Below are positions 27,444 through 36,460 of a stretch of DNA of 64,000 bases, one piece after another. Numbering within the stretch: position 1 is the first letter of the stretch; the number at the start of each line of letters is the position of its first letter. The notes under the pieces were generated by a model. That model was given only the letters and a program-made list of their open reading frames with translations. It did not search any database and had not been told where the DNA came from. The position numbers were made by a program, and so were the translations under genes. Origin of the DNA: Lachnospiraceae bacterium UBA2864. GTDB lineage: Bacteria; Bacillota; Clostridia; Lachnospirales; Lachnospiraceae. The DNA is taken from positions 95,757 through 159,756 of the forward strand of contig DEFA01000017.1 in NCBI GenBank assembly GCA_002350525.1, written 5' to 3'.

Positions 27444-28667
27444 ATGAGTATAGATGTAAAAAAAATTAGAGAAGATTTTCCGTTCTTCGGCGGAACGGAT
27501 CTGGCGTATCTTGATAACTCCGCAACATCACAGCGTCCGCGCTGTGTAATGGAAGCAGAAGCGGAATACTATTATCATCACAATTCCAATCCGTTCAGAG
27601 GTTTATACCAGCTCTCCATAGATGCAACCGAAAGATACGAAGCAGCCCGCGAAAAGGTAGCAGACTTTATCAATGCAGCTTCGGACCGCGAGATAATCTT
27701 TACAAGAAATGCTTCGGAAAGCCTTAACCTTGTGGCATATTCTCTCGGTGAGATGTTCCTTAAAGAAGGCGATGAGGTAATAACAACGGTAGTAGAGCAT
27801 CATAGCAACATGCTTCCGTGGAGACTCGCTGCAGAGAGACACGGAGCTGTCATAAAGTATCTTGAATGTGAGAAGGACGGAAGTTTCCTTCCGGAAAAGC
27901 TGGAAGCTCTTGTAAATGAAAAGACAAAGATAGTTGCTATGACCGGTATGTCCAATATATTCGGAAGAATTAACGATATTAAGACCTTTGCGGCCATAGC
28001 TCATAAGAAGGGTGCTTACTTTGTTATGGACGGAGCACAGAGTGTTCCTCATTCCGTAACGGATGTGCAGGATCTGGATGTCGATTTCCTCGCATTTTCC
28101 GGACATAAGATGCTTGCGCCTTTCGGAGTCGGTGTTTTATACGGAAAAGAGGCAATACTTAAAGAGATGCCGCCGTTTTTATCGGGCGGTGAGATGATCG
28201 AGTATGTTACTCTTGATTCGGTAACCTGGGCAGATCTTCCTCATAAGTTCGAGGCGGGAACCGTAAATGCCGGAGGAGCGGTTGCTCTTTCTGCCGCAAT
28301 CGATTATCTGAGAAGTATCGGAATGGATGCTATCGAAGAGCGTGAAAATATGCTTACCGAGATGGCGCTTGACGGAATGAAGAAGGTTCCTCATATTACG
28401 ATTCTCGGAAGTGATGAGGCAAAGGACCATCACGGCATTATCACCTTCAGAGTTGATGGAGTGCATCCTCATGATACTGCTGCCATTATGGCAGAGGACG
28501 GTGTGGCTATCAGAGCCGGACATCACTGTGCCGAGCCGCTGCATCATTTCATAGGAATTCCTTCAACTGTAAGAGCAAGTATCATGTTCTACAACACAGA
28601 AGAAGAGATTGAAAGACTTGTAAAGAGTGTTTCATCCCTGAGAAAGAGAATGGGATATAACGATTAA
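27444..28667 (+). CDS. sufS: Cysteine desulfurase SufS
   Basis: 407 residues, PLP-dependent class V aminotransferase fold. It takes sulfur from cysteine and passes it to SufU. The pyridoxal Lys sits in AFSGHKML, and the active Cys in IRAGHHCAEPL (C362) has the short-loop SufS form. RBS AGTAAGGAAA. It is followed by sufU after 6 bases, matching the two-protein transfer system of Gram-positive bacteria. Confidence 0.96.
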   Translation: MSIDVKKIREDFPFFGGTDLAYLDNSATSQRPRCVMEAEAEYYYHHNSNPFRGLYQLSIDATERYEAAREKVADFINAASDREIIFTRNASESLNLVAYSLGEMFLKEGDEVITTVVEHHSNMLPWRLAAERHGAVIKYLECEKDGSFLPEKLEALVNEKTKIVAMTGMSNIFGRINDIKTFAAIAHKKGAYFVMDGAQSVPHSVTDVQDLDVDFLAFSGHKMLAPFGVGVLYGKEAILKEMPPFLSGGEMIEYVTLDSVTWADLPHKFEAGTVNAGGAVALSAAIDYLRSIGMDAIEERENMLTEMALDGMKKVPHITILGSDEAKDHHGIITFRVDGVHPHDTAAIMAEDGVAIRAGHHCAEPLHHFIGIPSTVRASIMFYNTEEEIERLVKSVSSLRKRMGYND

Positions 28668-28673
28668 GGAGGC

Positions 28674-29135
28674 ATGATGGATAACAGACCGTTTTACAAC
28701 GAAGTGCTCACAGAGCATAATATACATCCTACACATAAGATAAAGCTTATGAAAGCTACCAGCGAACTGAGAGGTGTTAATCCGTCCTGTGGAGACGATA
28801 TAACACTTCAGTTATCCGTGGGTGCGGACGGGATCATCGAAGACGGTGGTTTTACAGGTGACGGATGTGCAATATCTCAGGCAAGTGCCGATATGATGCT
28901 TGATCTTGTGATCGGAAGATCCGTTGAAGAGGCACTTAAGCTTAAGGATACATTTCTTAGAATGATCAAAGAGAAGATAAGCGAAGAGGAGCTTGATTCG
29001 CTCGAAGAAGCACAGGCACTTCAGGACATATCACATATGCCTTCACGTGTTAAATGTGCTGTTCTCGGATGGCATACACTTGAAGAAATATTAAACGGTA
29101 ACGGCAAGGATTCAGTATCTACGGAAGATCAGTAA
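28674..29135 (+). CDS. sufU: Zinc-dependent sulfurtransferase SufU
   Basis: 153 residues. It accepts persulfide sulfur from SufS and delivers it to SufBCD. The three conserved Cys are in NPSCGDD (C39), GDGCAISQAS (C65) and VKCAVLGWH (C128), and the SufU-specific insertion between the second and third is present. Two ATGs stand in a row at 28674; either works with AAGGAGG just upstream. It ends the suf operon. Confidence 0.95.
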   Translation: MMDNRPFYNEVLTEHNIHPTHKIKLMKATSELRGVNPSCGDDITLQLSVGADGIIEDGGFTGDGCAISQASADMMLDLVIGRSVEEALKLKDTFLRMIKEKISEEELDSLEEAQALQDISHMPSRVKCAVLGWHTLEEILNGNGKDSVSTEDQ

Positions 29136-29172
29136 AACCTTGAAGTAAACCGTATTTGGGAGGATTATAAAT

Positions 29173-30024
29173 ATGTTTAGGAAAAAGTTAATAGCCGGAA
29201 TCATGGCACTTACATTGTGTTTTTCTATGGGAGCATGCGGTAAGGCAGCATCAGGCAGCGGTGATACACAGGCAGCGGGAGGTGCAACAGAGGCAGCACC
29301 TGTAGAAGGCGCCGATGCGGATTACGCAAAGATCAGAGAAAAAGGAAAGCTTGTGGTAGGTATCACGGATTTCGAGCCTATGGACTATAAAGACGAATCA
29401 GGCAAATGGATAGGCTTTGATGCCGAAATGGCTGAAGCTTTTGCACACAGCCTGGATGTGGAAGTTGAATTTGTAGAGATTGAATGGGACAACAAGGCTC
29501 TCGAACTCAGCTCCGGTGCAATCGACTGTGTATGGAACGGTATGACACTTACCGATGAAGTTAAGTCTGCCATGGACTGCTCCAAGCCATACTGCAATAA
29601 CGCTCAGATTGTAATAGTTCCTTCGGATAAAGCTGATCAGTATCAGACAGTAGAGAGTCTTAAGGACCTTAAGTTTGCCGTAGAGGCGGGAAGTGCCGGT
29701 GAAGCGGAAGCAAAGAACAACGGCCTTAACTATACTCCTGTACAGAGTCAGGCAAATGCACTTATGGAGGTTGCTGCTGGAACATCGGATGCTGCGATCA
29801 TCGATTCTCTTATGGCAGCCGCAATGGTAGGCGAAGGAACAAGCTATGAGAATCTTACTTATACGGTAGGACTTAACAACGAAGAGTATGGTGTAGGATT
29901 CAGAAAGGGGTCTGACCTTGTACCTCTTCTCAACAAGTATTTCCAGGTTGCCGATACAGACGGAACCATGAAGGCCATTGCCGAGAAGTACGGCGTACAG
30001 GCAGCTATCATAGATCAGAAATAA
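29173..30024 (+). CDS. Amino acid ABC transporter substrate-binding lipoprotein
   Basis: 283 residues. A signal peptide ends in a lipobox (FSMGAC, Cys near 24), then a short Gly/Ala linker and a family 3 solute-binding domain (KLVVGITDFEPMDYKDESGKWIGFDAEMAEAFA). It captures a polar amino acid outside the membrane for the permease and ATPase encoded next. RBS TGGGAGGA. The ligand cannot be read from the sequence. Confidence 0.92.
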   Translation: MFRKKLIAGIMALTLCFSMGACGKAASGSGDTQAAGGATEAAPVEGADADYAKIREKGKLVVGITDFEPMDYKDESGKWIGFDAEMAEAFAHSLDVEVEFVEIEWDNKALELSSGAIDCVWNGMTLTDEVKSAMDCSKPYCNNAQIVIVPSDKADQYQTVESLKDLKFAVEAGSAGEAEAKNNGLNYTPVQSQANALMEVAAGTSDAAIIDSLMAAAMVGEGTSYENLTYTVGLNNEEYGVGFRKGSDLVPLLNKYFQVADTDGTMKAIAEKYGVQAAIIDQK

Positions 30025-30044
30025 ATAAATAATCATAACATACC

Positions 30045-30078
30045 AACAAGTGCCGGAAAGATTTTTTCCGGCCTTGTT
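30045..30078 (+). other. Intercistronic hairpin after the binding-protein gene
   Basis: AACAAG-T-GCCGGAAA pairs with TTTCCGGC-CTTGTT. The U-run lies in the loop, not after the stem, so this is more likely an attenuating or stabilising hairpin that leaves more binding-protein mRNA than permease mRNA, a common arrangement in ABC uptake operons. Confidence 0.6.
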
Positions 30079-30105
30079 TATAAAATAGAGTGATCGGGGA
30101 TAAGT

Positions 30106-30792
30106 ATGGATCTTTTCTTTCAACAATTTCCAATAGTAATACATGCTCTGAATGTGGGCTTTCTTCAGACTCTTAAGCTGTTCTTCGTAACGCTTCTGGG
30201 AGCTCTTCCACTGGGACTTCTTATATGCTTCGGATCTCAGTCGAAGCTCTGGCCCGTAAAAACACTTTTCAGAGTGATCATATGGATCGTCCGCGGAACA
30301 CCGCTTATGATCCAGCTGCTCATAATATATTATTTTCCGGGGCTTGTGCTCGGAAATGCTATCTGGGGCGGAGACGAAGCGGGCAGATTCGCTGCATCGG
30401 CCGTTGCATTTATAATCAATTATGCATGCTATTTTTCGGAAATATATCGTGGCGGAATCATAAGCATTCCGGTTGGTCAGGATGAAGCGGGCCTTGTGCT
30501 CGGTATGACGAAGAGCCAGATATTCTTCCGTGTGAAGCTCCTTCAGATGATCAAGAGGATACTTCCTCCGATGTCCAACGAGATACTTACTCTGGTTAAG
30601 GATACGTCTCTTGCGAGAATCATCGCGCTTCAGGAAGTCATCTGGGCAGGACAGGCGTTCATGAAGGGATCACAGGGAATCTCGGGTGCCATATGGCCGC
30701 TTTTCTTTACGGCATTTTATTATCTTATCTGCAACGGAATTCTTACGATCCTTCTCGGAAAATGCGAGAAGAAGCTTGAGTATTTCAGATAG
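30106..30792 (+). CDS. Polar amino acid ABC transporter permease
   Basis: 228 residues with several membrane segments of the HisM/GlnP type: N-terminal [22 protein letters not shown], then [16 protein letters not shown], and the cytoplasmic EAA loop ([24 protein letters not shown]). It forms the channel of the uptake system. RBS TCGGGGAT is weak. It follows the binding-protein hairpin and precedes the ATPase by 20 bases. Confidence 0.93.
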   Translation: MDLFFQQFPIVIHALNVGFLQTLKLFFVTLLGALPLGLLICFGSQSKLWPVKTLFRVIIWIVRGTPLMIQLLIIYYFPGLVLGNAIWGGDEAGRFAASAVAFIINYACYFSEIYRGGIISIPVGQDEAGLVLGMTKSQIFFRVKLLQMIKRILPPMSNEILTLVKDTSLARIIALQEVIWAGQAFMKGSQGISGAIWPLFFTAFYYLICNGILTILLGKCEKKLEYFR

Positions 30793-30812
30793 GATCACAT
30801 AGGAGTTATCGT

Positions 30813-31598
30813 ATGAGTATATTAGAAGTCGAACATATAAGTAAATCCTTTGATAAGACAGAGGTTCTTAAGGACATCTGTTTTAATCTGGAGAAGAGTG
30901 AAGTGCTTTCCATTATAGGCTCTTCGGGAAGCGGCAAGACCACGCTGCTGAGATGCCTGAACTTTCTTGAGACAGCCGATAAAGGAGTTATCAGGGTTTC
31001 GGGTGAGACTGTATTCGATGCGGAGGATCCGTCCTTCAGGAAGGAAGCGGTGATAAGAAAAAACAGGATGCATTTCGGACTTGTATTCCAGTCATTTAAT
31101 CTTTTTCCGCAGTATACGGCTATAGAAAATGTTATGCTTGCCAGAAAACTTCAGGCAGAGAAAATGCCCGGTTATAAGGCTGACAAGAAGAATATACTGG
31201 AGAAGATAAGAAGTGACGCAGAGAATCTTCTGAATCAGATGGGACTGTCGGAGAGAATGGATAATTATCCGCATCAGCTTTCGGGCGGTCAGTGCCAGAG
31301 AGTAGCGATAGCAAGAGCACTGAATCTCGAGCCTACCATACTGTGTTTTGACGAGCCGACCTCAGCACTTGACCCGGAGCTTACGGGAGAAGTACTCCGT
31401 GTTATAAAAGAGCTTGCGGAAAAGAAGATGACCATGATAATCGTTACCCACGAGATGTCCTTTGCAAAGAATGTATCGGATCAGGTGATATTCATGGATA
31501 ACGGTATAGTCCTTGAGAAAGGAACTCCGGAAGATGTTTTCGAACATCCTAAGGAAGAAAGAACAAAGCAGTTCCTTGGAAAGATATCTGAAAAATAG
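30813..31598 (+). CDS. Polar amino acid ABC transporter ATP-binding protein
   Basis: 261 residues. Walker [10 protein letters not shown], signature [15 protein letters not shown], Walker [15 protein letters not shown] and switch His in IVTHEM define the GlnQ/HisP type ATPase. An insertion of ~25 basic residues lies between Walker A and the Q-loop and before the signature, as in many Clostridia homologues. The stop adjoins the start region of the rhodanese-TtcA gene. Confidence 0.95.
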   Translation: MSILEVEHISKSFDKTEVLKDICFNLEKSEVLSIIGSSGSGKTTLLRCLNFLETADKGVIRVSGETVFDAEDPSFRKEAVIRKNRMHFGLVFQSFNLFPQYTAIENVMLARKLQAEKMPGYKADKKNILEKIRSDAENLLNQMGLSERMDNYPHQLSGGQCQRVAIARALNLEPTILCFDEPTSALDPELTGEVLRVIKELAEKKMTMIIVTHEMSFAKNVSDQVIFMDNGIVLEKGTPEDVFEHPKEERTKQFLGKISEK

Positions 31599-31607
31599 GT
31601 GCATCGT

Positions 31608-32753
31608 ATGGAAGAAATATCAATTGAAAAACTTCGTGAATTACCGAAAGATACATATGAGCTTATAGATATCAGGGATGAGGGACTGATACTGTACGGT
31701 ATGATACCTGGAGCGGTGAGTATCCCTATTGACGTTCCGGAGTCGGAGTTCAGCGATAAGATAAACCCGATACCGGCGGAAAAGACACTTATCTTTTATT
31801 GCGAGATCGGAAGAAAATCGAGAGAGATAGACGGTATTCCGTGTCTTGAAGGAAGAAAATGCCTGAGCCTCGAAGGAGGTTATGTCGGATATATAAGATC
31901 CGGTATATCAACTGATGAGGATTGTATAGAGAAACAGAAGAAAGCAGAAGAGAGTATACGAAAGAAATACCATAAGCAGTTGTTTACTCCTTTTGCAAAG
32001 GCATGTAAGACTTATCAGCTTATCTCGGAAGGAGATCACATTGCAGTCTGCATATCCGGCGGAAAAGATTCCATGCTCATGGCAAAGCTTTTCCAGGAGA
32101 TACAGAGACATAAAAAAGTGAACTTCAAGCTGACTTTTCTTGTAATGGATCCCGGATATAATAAGGCGAACAGAGAACTTATAGAGAGTAATGCAAAGGC
32201 GCTCGGAATTCCGATAACGATCTTTGAAAGTGATATCTTCGATGCGGTGGATACCATAGAGAAGAGTCCGTGTTATCTCTGTGCCAGGATGAGAAGAGGA
32301 TATCTTTACAGCAAGGCAAAGGAACTGGGCTGCAACAAGATAGCTCTTGGACATCATTATGATGATGTTATAGAGACGATCCTTATGGGCATGCTGTACG
32401 GCGCACAGGTGCAGACTATGATGCCGAAGCTTCATAGTACCAACTTCGAAGGAATGGAGCTTATAAGGCCGTTATATCTGGTCAGAGAGAGCGATATCTG
32501 CGCATGGAGGGATTACAACGAACTTCACTTCCTGCAGTGTGCATGTCACTTTACCGACACCTGTACCACCTGTCATGAGGACGGTACTACGTCTTCAAAG
32601 AGACTTGAGACGAAGAAACTGATAGCGGAACTGAAAAAGGTCAATCCTTTTGTTGAGGCGAACATATTTAAGAGCGTTGAAAATGTAAATCTCGCTACGG
32701 TGATAGCATATAAGAAAGACGGAGTGAAGCATTTCTTTACGGAAGACTATTAA
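31608..32753 (+). CDS. Rhodanese domain fused to TtcA-like PP-loop tRNA thiolation enzyme
   Basis: 381 residues from ATG 31608; a GTG at 31599 is possible but forms part of the AGGTG ribosome binding site. Residues ~1-100 are a rhodanese with the active Cys in FYCEIGRKS (C65), able to carry persulfide sulfur. The rest is a TtcA-type ATPase: PP-loop SGGKDS (150-155), CYLCARMRRG with its CxxC, and GHHYDDVIETILMGM. TtcA makes 2-thiocytidine in tRNA and needs a sulfur donor and an Fe-S cluster; a built-in rhodanese would supply sulfur. A further Cys-rich stretch near the C-terminus (CACHFTDTCTTC) is unusual. It follows the ABC transporter and the suf operon, which could supply its cluster. Confidence 0.82.
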   Translation: MEEISIEKLRELPKDTYELIDIRDEGLILYGMIPGAVSIPIDVPESEFSDKINPIPAEKTLIFYCEIGRKSREIDGIPCLEGRKCLSLEGGYVGYIRSGISTDEDCIEKQKKAEESIRKKYHKQLFTPFAKACKTYQLISEGDHIAVCISGGKDSMLMAKLFQEIQRHKKVNFKLTFLVMDPGYNKANRELIESNAKALGIPITIFESDIFDAVDTIEKSPCYLCARMRRGYLYSKAKELGCNKIALGHHYDDVIETILMGMLYGAQVQTMMPKLHSTNFEGMELIRPLYLVRESDICAWRDYNELHFLQCACHFTDTCTTCHEDGTTSSKRLETKKLIAELKKVNPFVEANIFKSVENVNLATVIAYKKDGVKHFFTEDY

Positions 32754-32801
32754 ATATCTATTCAGCATATAACCGGAAAAAGAAAGAAAAGGGCAAAAAA
32801 G

Positions 32802-32829
32802 AAGGACAGCGGTTTTCATCGCTGTCCTT
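32802..32829. terminator. Bidirectional terminator between convergent genes
   Basis: AAGGACAGCG and CGCTGTCCTT pair around GTTTTCAT. A-rich sequence before and T-rich sequence after the stem allow use by both the rhodanese-TtcA gene (+) and prs (-). Confidence 0.85.
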
Positions 32830-32835
32830 TAATAT

Positions 32836-34056
32836 TTAAAGAAAATATAACTGCTGACCCGGAGCCGTATAGTTGTCCGATATTGTATGATTCTGCTTAT
32901 ATTCCTTGATACGTGTCATGATTCTCTCTGTAGGATTCAGGAGATCGTTAATGGATGCATCATGGTTAAGGTGATCGATAACAATAGCGATATACTTGGA
33001 AATATCTGCTGATTTATACCAAGGTCTTGAAAGAACTTCCGGCTTCTCATGAGTTGCGTTTGTTGAGATGACCATATTGAAGATTCCCTCTTCATAGGCC
33101 TTATCGAATACTTCGACACCTGCAGTGAAAAGACCGAATGTAGCAAGACAGAAAACTCTTTTAGCCTTACGACGCTTAAGCTCTCTTGCAACATCCAGCA
33201 TGGATTCACCGGATGCGATCATATCATCTATGATGATAACGTCTTTTCCTTCAACGGAATCACCGAGGAATTCATGAGCAACTATAGGATTCTTTCCGTT
33301 AACAACTCTTGAATAATCACGTCTCTTATAGAACATACCGACATCAACTCCGAAGTGGTTCGCAAAGTAGATGGCTCTGTTCATGGCACCTTCATCAGGG
33401 CTTATAACCATAATGTGGTCGTTATCGAGCTCAAGATCAGGAATTGTCTTAAGCATACATTTGATAAACTGGTAAGTCGGCATAAGACTCTCAAAGCCAC
33501 TTGTAGGAATAGCGTTCTGTACCTTCGGCTCATGTGCATCAAAGGTTATGATGTTCTCAACACCCATTGATACAAGCTCCTGAAGAGCTATGGCACAGTC
33601 AAGTGATTCACGTGATGCGCGCTTGTCCTGTCTTGATTCATACAGGAAAGGCATGATCACATTGATCCTTCTCGCTTTACCTGCACTGGCTGCGATGATT
33701 CTCTTGACGTCGGCAAAATGCTCGTCCGGAGACATCGGAACCATACGTCCTCCAAGATTGTATTCGATGCTTGAATTTATAACATCCACAAGTATGTATA
33801 AATCAGCACCTCTTACAGAATCCTTGATAACCCCTTTTGCTTCTCCGGAAGCAAATCTTGTACACTCCACATTAACAAGATAACTGTCCTTCTCATAACC
33901 TGTGAACTCAACACTCTGTGTACTGAGATCTTCACGTTCTTTTCTCCAACGAGAGATATAACGGTCAACTCTTTGTCCGAGAGTTGTACAGCTGCTTAAT
34001 GCAACAATCCTAAGCGGTCCTACAGGTACGGTTACTAGTTTGCTCTGATCAGGCAT
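32836..34056 (-). CDS. prs: Ribose-phosphate pyrophosphokinase, long divergent form
   Basis: 406 residues, about 90 more than the usual Prs. It makes PRPP from ribose-5-phosphate and ATP. Recognisable features are the catalytic ITFDAHEP segment, the KRRDYSR pattern and the PRPP loop VIIIDDMIASGESM, which departs from the usual DDxxDTGGT. An extra N-terminal region (~60 residues) and a longer C-terminus (~40 residues) flank the core. It is the last gene of a dnaD-dnaI-prs unit, 21 bases after dnaI, with GGAGGAAA before the ATG. Because the loop is altered, catalytic competence is likely but not certain. Confidence 0.82.
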   Translation of the reverse strand: MPDQSKLVTVPVGPLRIVALSSCTTLGQRVDRYISRWRKEREDLSTQSVEFTGYEKDSYLVNVECTRFASGEAKGVIKDSVRGADLYILVDVINSSIEYNLGGRMVPMSPDEHFADVKRIIAASAGKARRINVIMPFLYESRQDKRASRESLDCAIALQELVSMGVENIITFDAHEPKVQNAIPTSGFESLMPTYQFIKCMLKTIPDLELDNDHIMVISPDEGAMNRAIYFANHFGVDVGMFYKRRDYSRVVNGKNPIVAHEFLGDSVEGKDVIIIDDMIASGESMLDVARELKRRKAKRVFCLATFGLFTAGVEVFDKAYEEGIFNMVISTNATHEKPEVLSRPWYKSADISKYIAIVIDHLNHDASINDLLNPTERIMTRIKEYKQNHTISDNYTAPGQQLYFL

Positions 34057-34077
34057 GTTTTTTCCTCCGATTGGACA

Positions 34078-35085
34078 TCAGTCCTTGTTTTTAAAATATG
34101 CTTTTCTCTTTTGGTAACGTATGTTCTTACCGTAAAGATGATACAAAGTGTAATGCTGCACCATTCTTGACATTATCCTTTCGGTATAGCGTTCGGCTAT
34201 TTCGTCAAGTGTTAGATTGGTTGATATAATGGTGGATCTTTCTTCAAGGATTCTTCTGTTTACTATCTCGAAGAACTGAGACTGCACAAAGGTATTCATC
34301 AGTTCCGTACCGAGATCGTCTATGATAAGAAGATCCGAAGAGAAGATGTTGTCATATATATCCGCAAGCATCTGACTCTTTGAACGCCCCATGACATATG
34401 TTGACAGGATATCTTCAAACAGTTCATTTGATGTAAGATACAGTACAGAGTGTCCCGTGTCAAGCAGATTCTTCGCAATACAATTCGTAAGGAAGGTTTT
34501 TCCGAGACCCGGGGAACCGTAGAGCAGTATATTATCAAATGAATCATCAAAGTCCCGAACGAAGGCTTTTGCCTTGTTCAGAATATGAAGAGCGTTGTCA
34601 TAGGGTGACGGCTTTTCGGCCGTGCCTTCATTACTATAATACGATAAGTCGAACGTGTCAAAGTTTTCTGTAGATAAAATTTTATCAAGATTGGAATTTT
34701 TATATAAATCACGTATCTGCATTATGCGTACACATTTGCAGACAGCCCCGTCGATAAAGCCTTCGTCGCGGCATATAGGGCAGTTATATATAGGATCAAG
34801 GTAATCGGCCGGAAAACCGATACCTTTTAAAAAATTTTTTCTTTTTTCTCTGAGAGCGGCTATCCTCTCTGAAATGTCTGATGAGGAACTGCTGCCTTCA
34901 GTGGACATGATACGGGCTCTTGCCTCGGAGAATGACAGAGCCTTGATCTCTTCATCGACCTTAAGGATGTCGGGACAAAGGGCTGTAGCCTCATCATAAC
35001 GCTCCTGTTCGGTTCTGTGATTTTCTGTTCTTATCCGGCTGAGCTGCCAGCTGATATTTGTTTTTTCTGTAAGTTCGATATTCAC
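34078..35085 (-). CDS. dnaI: DnaI/DnaC-type helicase loader
   Basis: 335 residues. An N-terminal helical region is followed by a zinc-finger-like CPICRDEGFIDGAVCKC, then an AAA+ ATPase with Walker A GSPGLGKT, Walker B LLIIDDLGTE and sensor ISTNLTLDEIAERYTERIMSRM. It loads the replicative helicase at origins or stalled forks together with DnaD. Its ATG overlaps the end of dnaD by 4 bases, showing translational coupling. Confidence 0.92.
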   Translation of the reverse strand: MNIELTEKTNISWQLSRIRTENHRTEQERYDEATALCPDILKVDEEIKALSFSEARARIMSTEGSSSSSDISERIAALREKRKNFLKGIGFPADYLDPIYNCPICRDEGFIDGAVCKCVRIMQIRDLYKNSNLDKILSTENFDTFDLSYYSNEGTAEKPSPYDNALHILNKAKAFVRDFDDSFDNILLYGSPGLGKTFLTNCIAKNLLDTGHSVLYLTSNELFEDILSTYVMGRSKSQMLADIYDNIFSSDLLIIDDLGTELMNTFVQSQFFEIVNRRILEERSTIISTNLTLDEIAERYTERIMSRMVQHYTLYHLYGKNIRYQKRKAYFKNKD

Positions 35086-36182
35086 GAGTTTGTTCTAACC
35101 TCATCCAGATAAAGCTGTTCGATATCTCTCAGATCGCTGGAAGAAGTGCTTAGTTGACTTCCTGCGGATGTACGTGAAGAAGATTTCTTCTCGTTACGGC
35201 TGCGTCTGTGATTATCGTCAAGTGTATTGATATCCGCAAAGCTTCTTACGTTGCTGCTGTACCAGCTCTCCAGAATACCGTTTACGTAGTTAAAGGTTAC
35301 CGAGTTTGGCTTGGAAGAGATGGCTCTTCTGCAGGCTTCGAGAATGATCGGTTCAGTGAAACCGAGCTCTCTGGTCCAGTGATCTATGAACTTACGTTCA
35401 ACAGGAGCCGGCATACGGGAAGTGATTCCGAGTTCCTTCAAGATCTTGGTATAAAGAGAGTAATACATGGCAGTGAAGGCCTCGGCTTCGCTTCTTGTAG
35501 TGATCTCGTTATTATACCAGTTAATGGCAACCTTTTCTATATAGCTGAAGTTTGTCTTCTTGATCGAAGCGCAGTACTCCAGCAGATATTCGATAAGATC
35601 GAATGACAGTTTGAGATTGTCATATATATAGATGAGAGAATCGATATCTCTCTTTGTGAGCTCTCTGTCGCAGTAAGCTCTGGCCTCGGACTTGAGGTTA
35701 CAGAACTGGGTATCTGCAAGAACAGAGTTGATCTTATCCGGAGTAGGAGCTGTCTTCTTTGGTGCTTCCTTACCGGATGGCCCGTCCACCGGAGAATCTT
35801 CAGCAGGGGCAGCAGCCTCCTTTTTCTTGAGACCACCCTCCAGTGACAGAGCCTCTTCAAGACTGCTCTCATCGGATATTCTTTCCGGTTTTGAGAGACT
35901 GCATATCACAATCCCGTTAACCTCGCCTTCCTTGTTATAGGAAAGTTTCAGAACATCCTGCCTGATCCAGTACTTGATCCCCCTGCACACATCCTTTTCC
36001 GTGCAGTTAAGATGATCTGCGATATCCGATACGGATATCGGTCTGCCGGCACTGCACAACCTGGCAAGATACAGATACAGCTTAACGAAATCCCCGTTAG
36101 CTGCATTCATATAGTAATCTATGAAATTATTTGAAATGCTGGAAAATGTTTCTTCTTCAGCAGAAATTGTTATAGTTGCCAT
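35082..36182 (-). CDS. DnaD-like replication initiation/restart protein
   Basis: 366 residues from MATITISAEEE. A TTG further out at 36203 lies inside the Shine-Dalgarno GGGAGG, so ATG 36182 is preferred, with a 13-base spacing. An N-terminal winged-helix region (ISVSDIADHLNCTEKDV) is followed by a Ser/Lys/Pro linker and a DnaD-type helical domain (residues ~215-310, IDHWTRELGFTEPIILEACRRAI, YVNGILESWYS). DnaD remodels DNA and recruits the DnaI-helicase complex. Operon with dnaI and prs. Confidence 0.87.
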   Translation of the reverse strand: MATITISAEEETFSSISNNFIDYYMNAANGDFVKLYLYLARLCSAGRPISVSDIADHLNCTEKDVCRGIKYWIRQDVLKLSYNKEGEVNGIVICSLSKPERISDESSLEEALSLEGGLKKKEAAAPAEDSPVDGPSGKEAPKKTAPTPDKINSVLADTQFCNLKSEARAYCDRELTKRDIDSLIYIYDNLKLSFDLIEYLLEYCASIKKTNFSYIEKVAINWYNNEITTRSEAEAFTAMYYSLYTKILKELGITSRMPAPVERKFIDHWTRELGFTEPIILEACRRAISSKPNSVTFNYVNGILESWYSSNVRSFADINTLDDNHRRSRNEKKSSSRTSAGSQLSTSSSDLRDIEQLYLDEVRTNS

Positions 36183-36237
36183 AATTTTTGTAGAACCTCC
36201 CAAGCCCCAAGACTGTAAATTTGATTACAGCGAATTG

Positions 36238-36266
36238 ATTATAACAACGATATCAACTATTTGCAA
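36238..36266 (-). promoter_or_regulatory. SigA promoter of dnaD-dnaI-prs
   Basis: Read on the minus strand: TTGCAA (36266-36261), 17-base spacer, TATAAT (36243-36238). The start would be near 36231, with a leader of ~50 bases before the ATG. The spacer contains an operator-like 13-mer. Confidence 0.8.
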
Positions 36267-36315
36267 ATGCCGGAAAGCCTTATTTCATGCGGATTTCCGT
36301 TTGTTGATATTGTTG
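36245..36315. promoter_or_regulatory. Inverted operator-like pair CAACrATATCAAC
   Basis: CAACGATATCAAC at 36245-36257 fills the promoter spacer of dnaD. The inverted copy GTTGATATTGTTG lies at 36303-36315, 58 bases away centre to centre, with one mismatch. The spacing and the overlap with the promoter suggest binding by a repressor, possibly with looping; the protein is unknown. Confidence 0.6.
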
Positions 36316-36361
36316 AAAATGTTTATAAATATATTTTCGATTTGAAAAAATCCGAAAATAA

Positions 36362-36392
36362 AGGACTTTGAAGATGGTGTCTCCAAAGTCCT
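36362..36392 (-). terminator. Terminator of murC
   Basis: On the minus strand AGGACTTTG and CAAAGTCCT pair and are followed by TTATTTTC. It lies between the end of murC and the dnaD promoter. Confidence 0.75.
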
Positions 36393-36441
36393 CTTGTTGA
36401 TAAGTGTATGTTCATAACACGTTTCAGATGGTGGAAAAAGT

Positions 36442-36450
36442 TGTGGATAA
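36442..36450 (-). promoter_or_regulatory. Perfect DnaA-box sequence TTATCCACA
   Basis: A single exact match to the consensus DnaA box on the minus strand, between murC and the dnaD promoter. It is 176 bases upstream of the dnaD -35. No cluster of boxes or AT-rich unwinding element is seen, so it is not an origin; a regulatory site for the primosome operon is possible. Confidence 0.45.
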
Positions 36451-36460
36451 TGTTGATAAC

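Noticed and set aside
30045..30078. True terminator separating the binding protein from its permease
   Set aside because: No U-run follows the stem and the permease has no clear promoter of its own, so read-through is needed.
36204..36460. Replication origin
   Set aside because: Only one DnaA box is present and dnaA/dnaN are not nearby.
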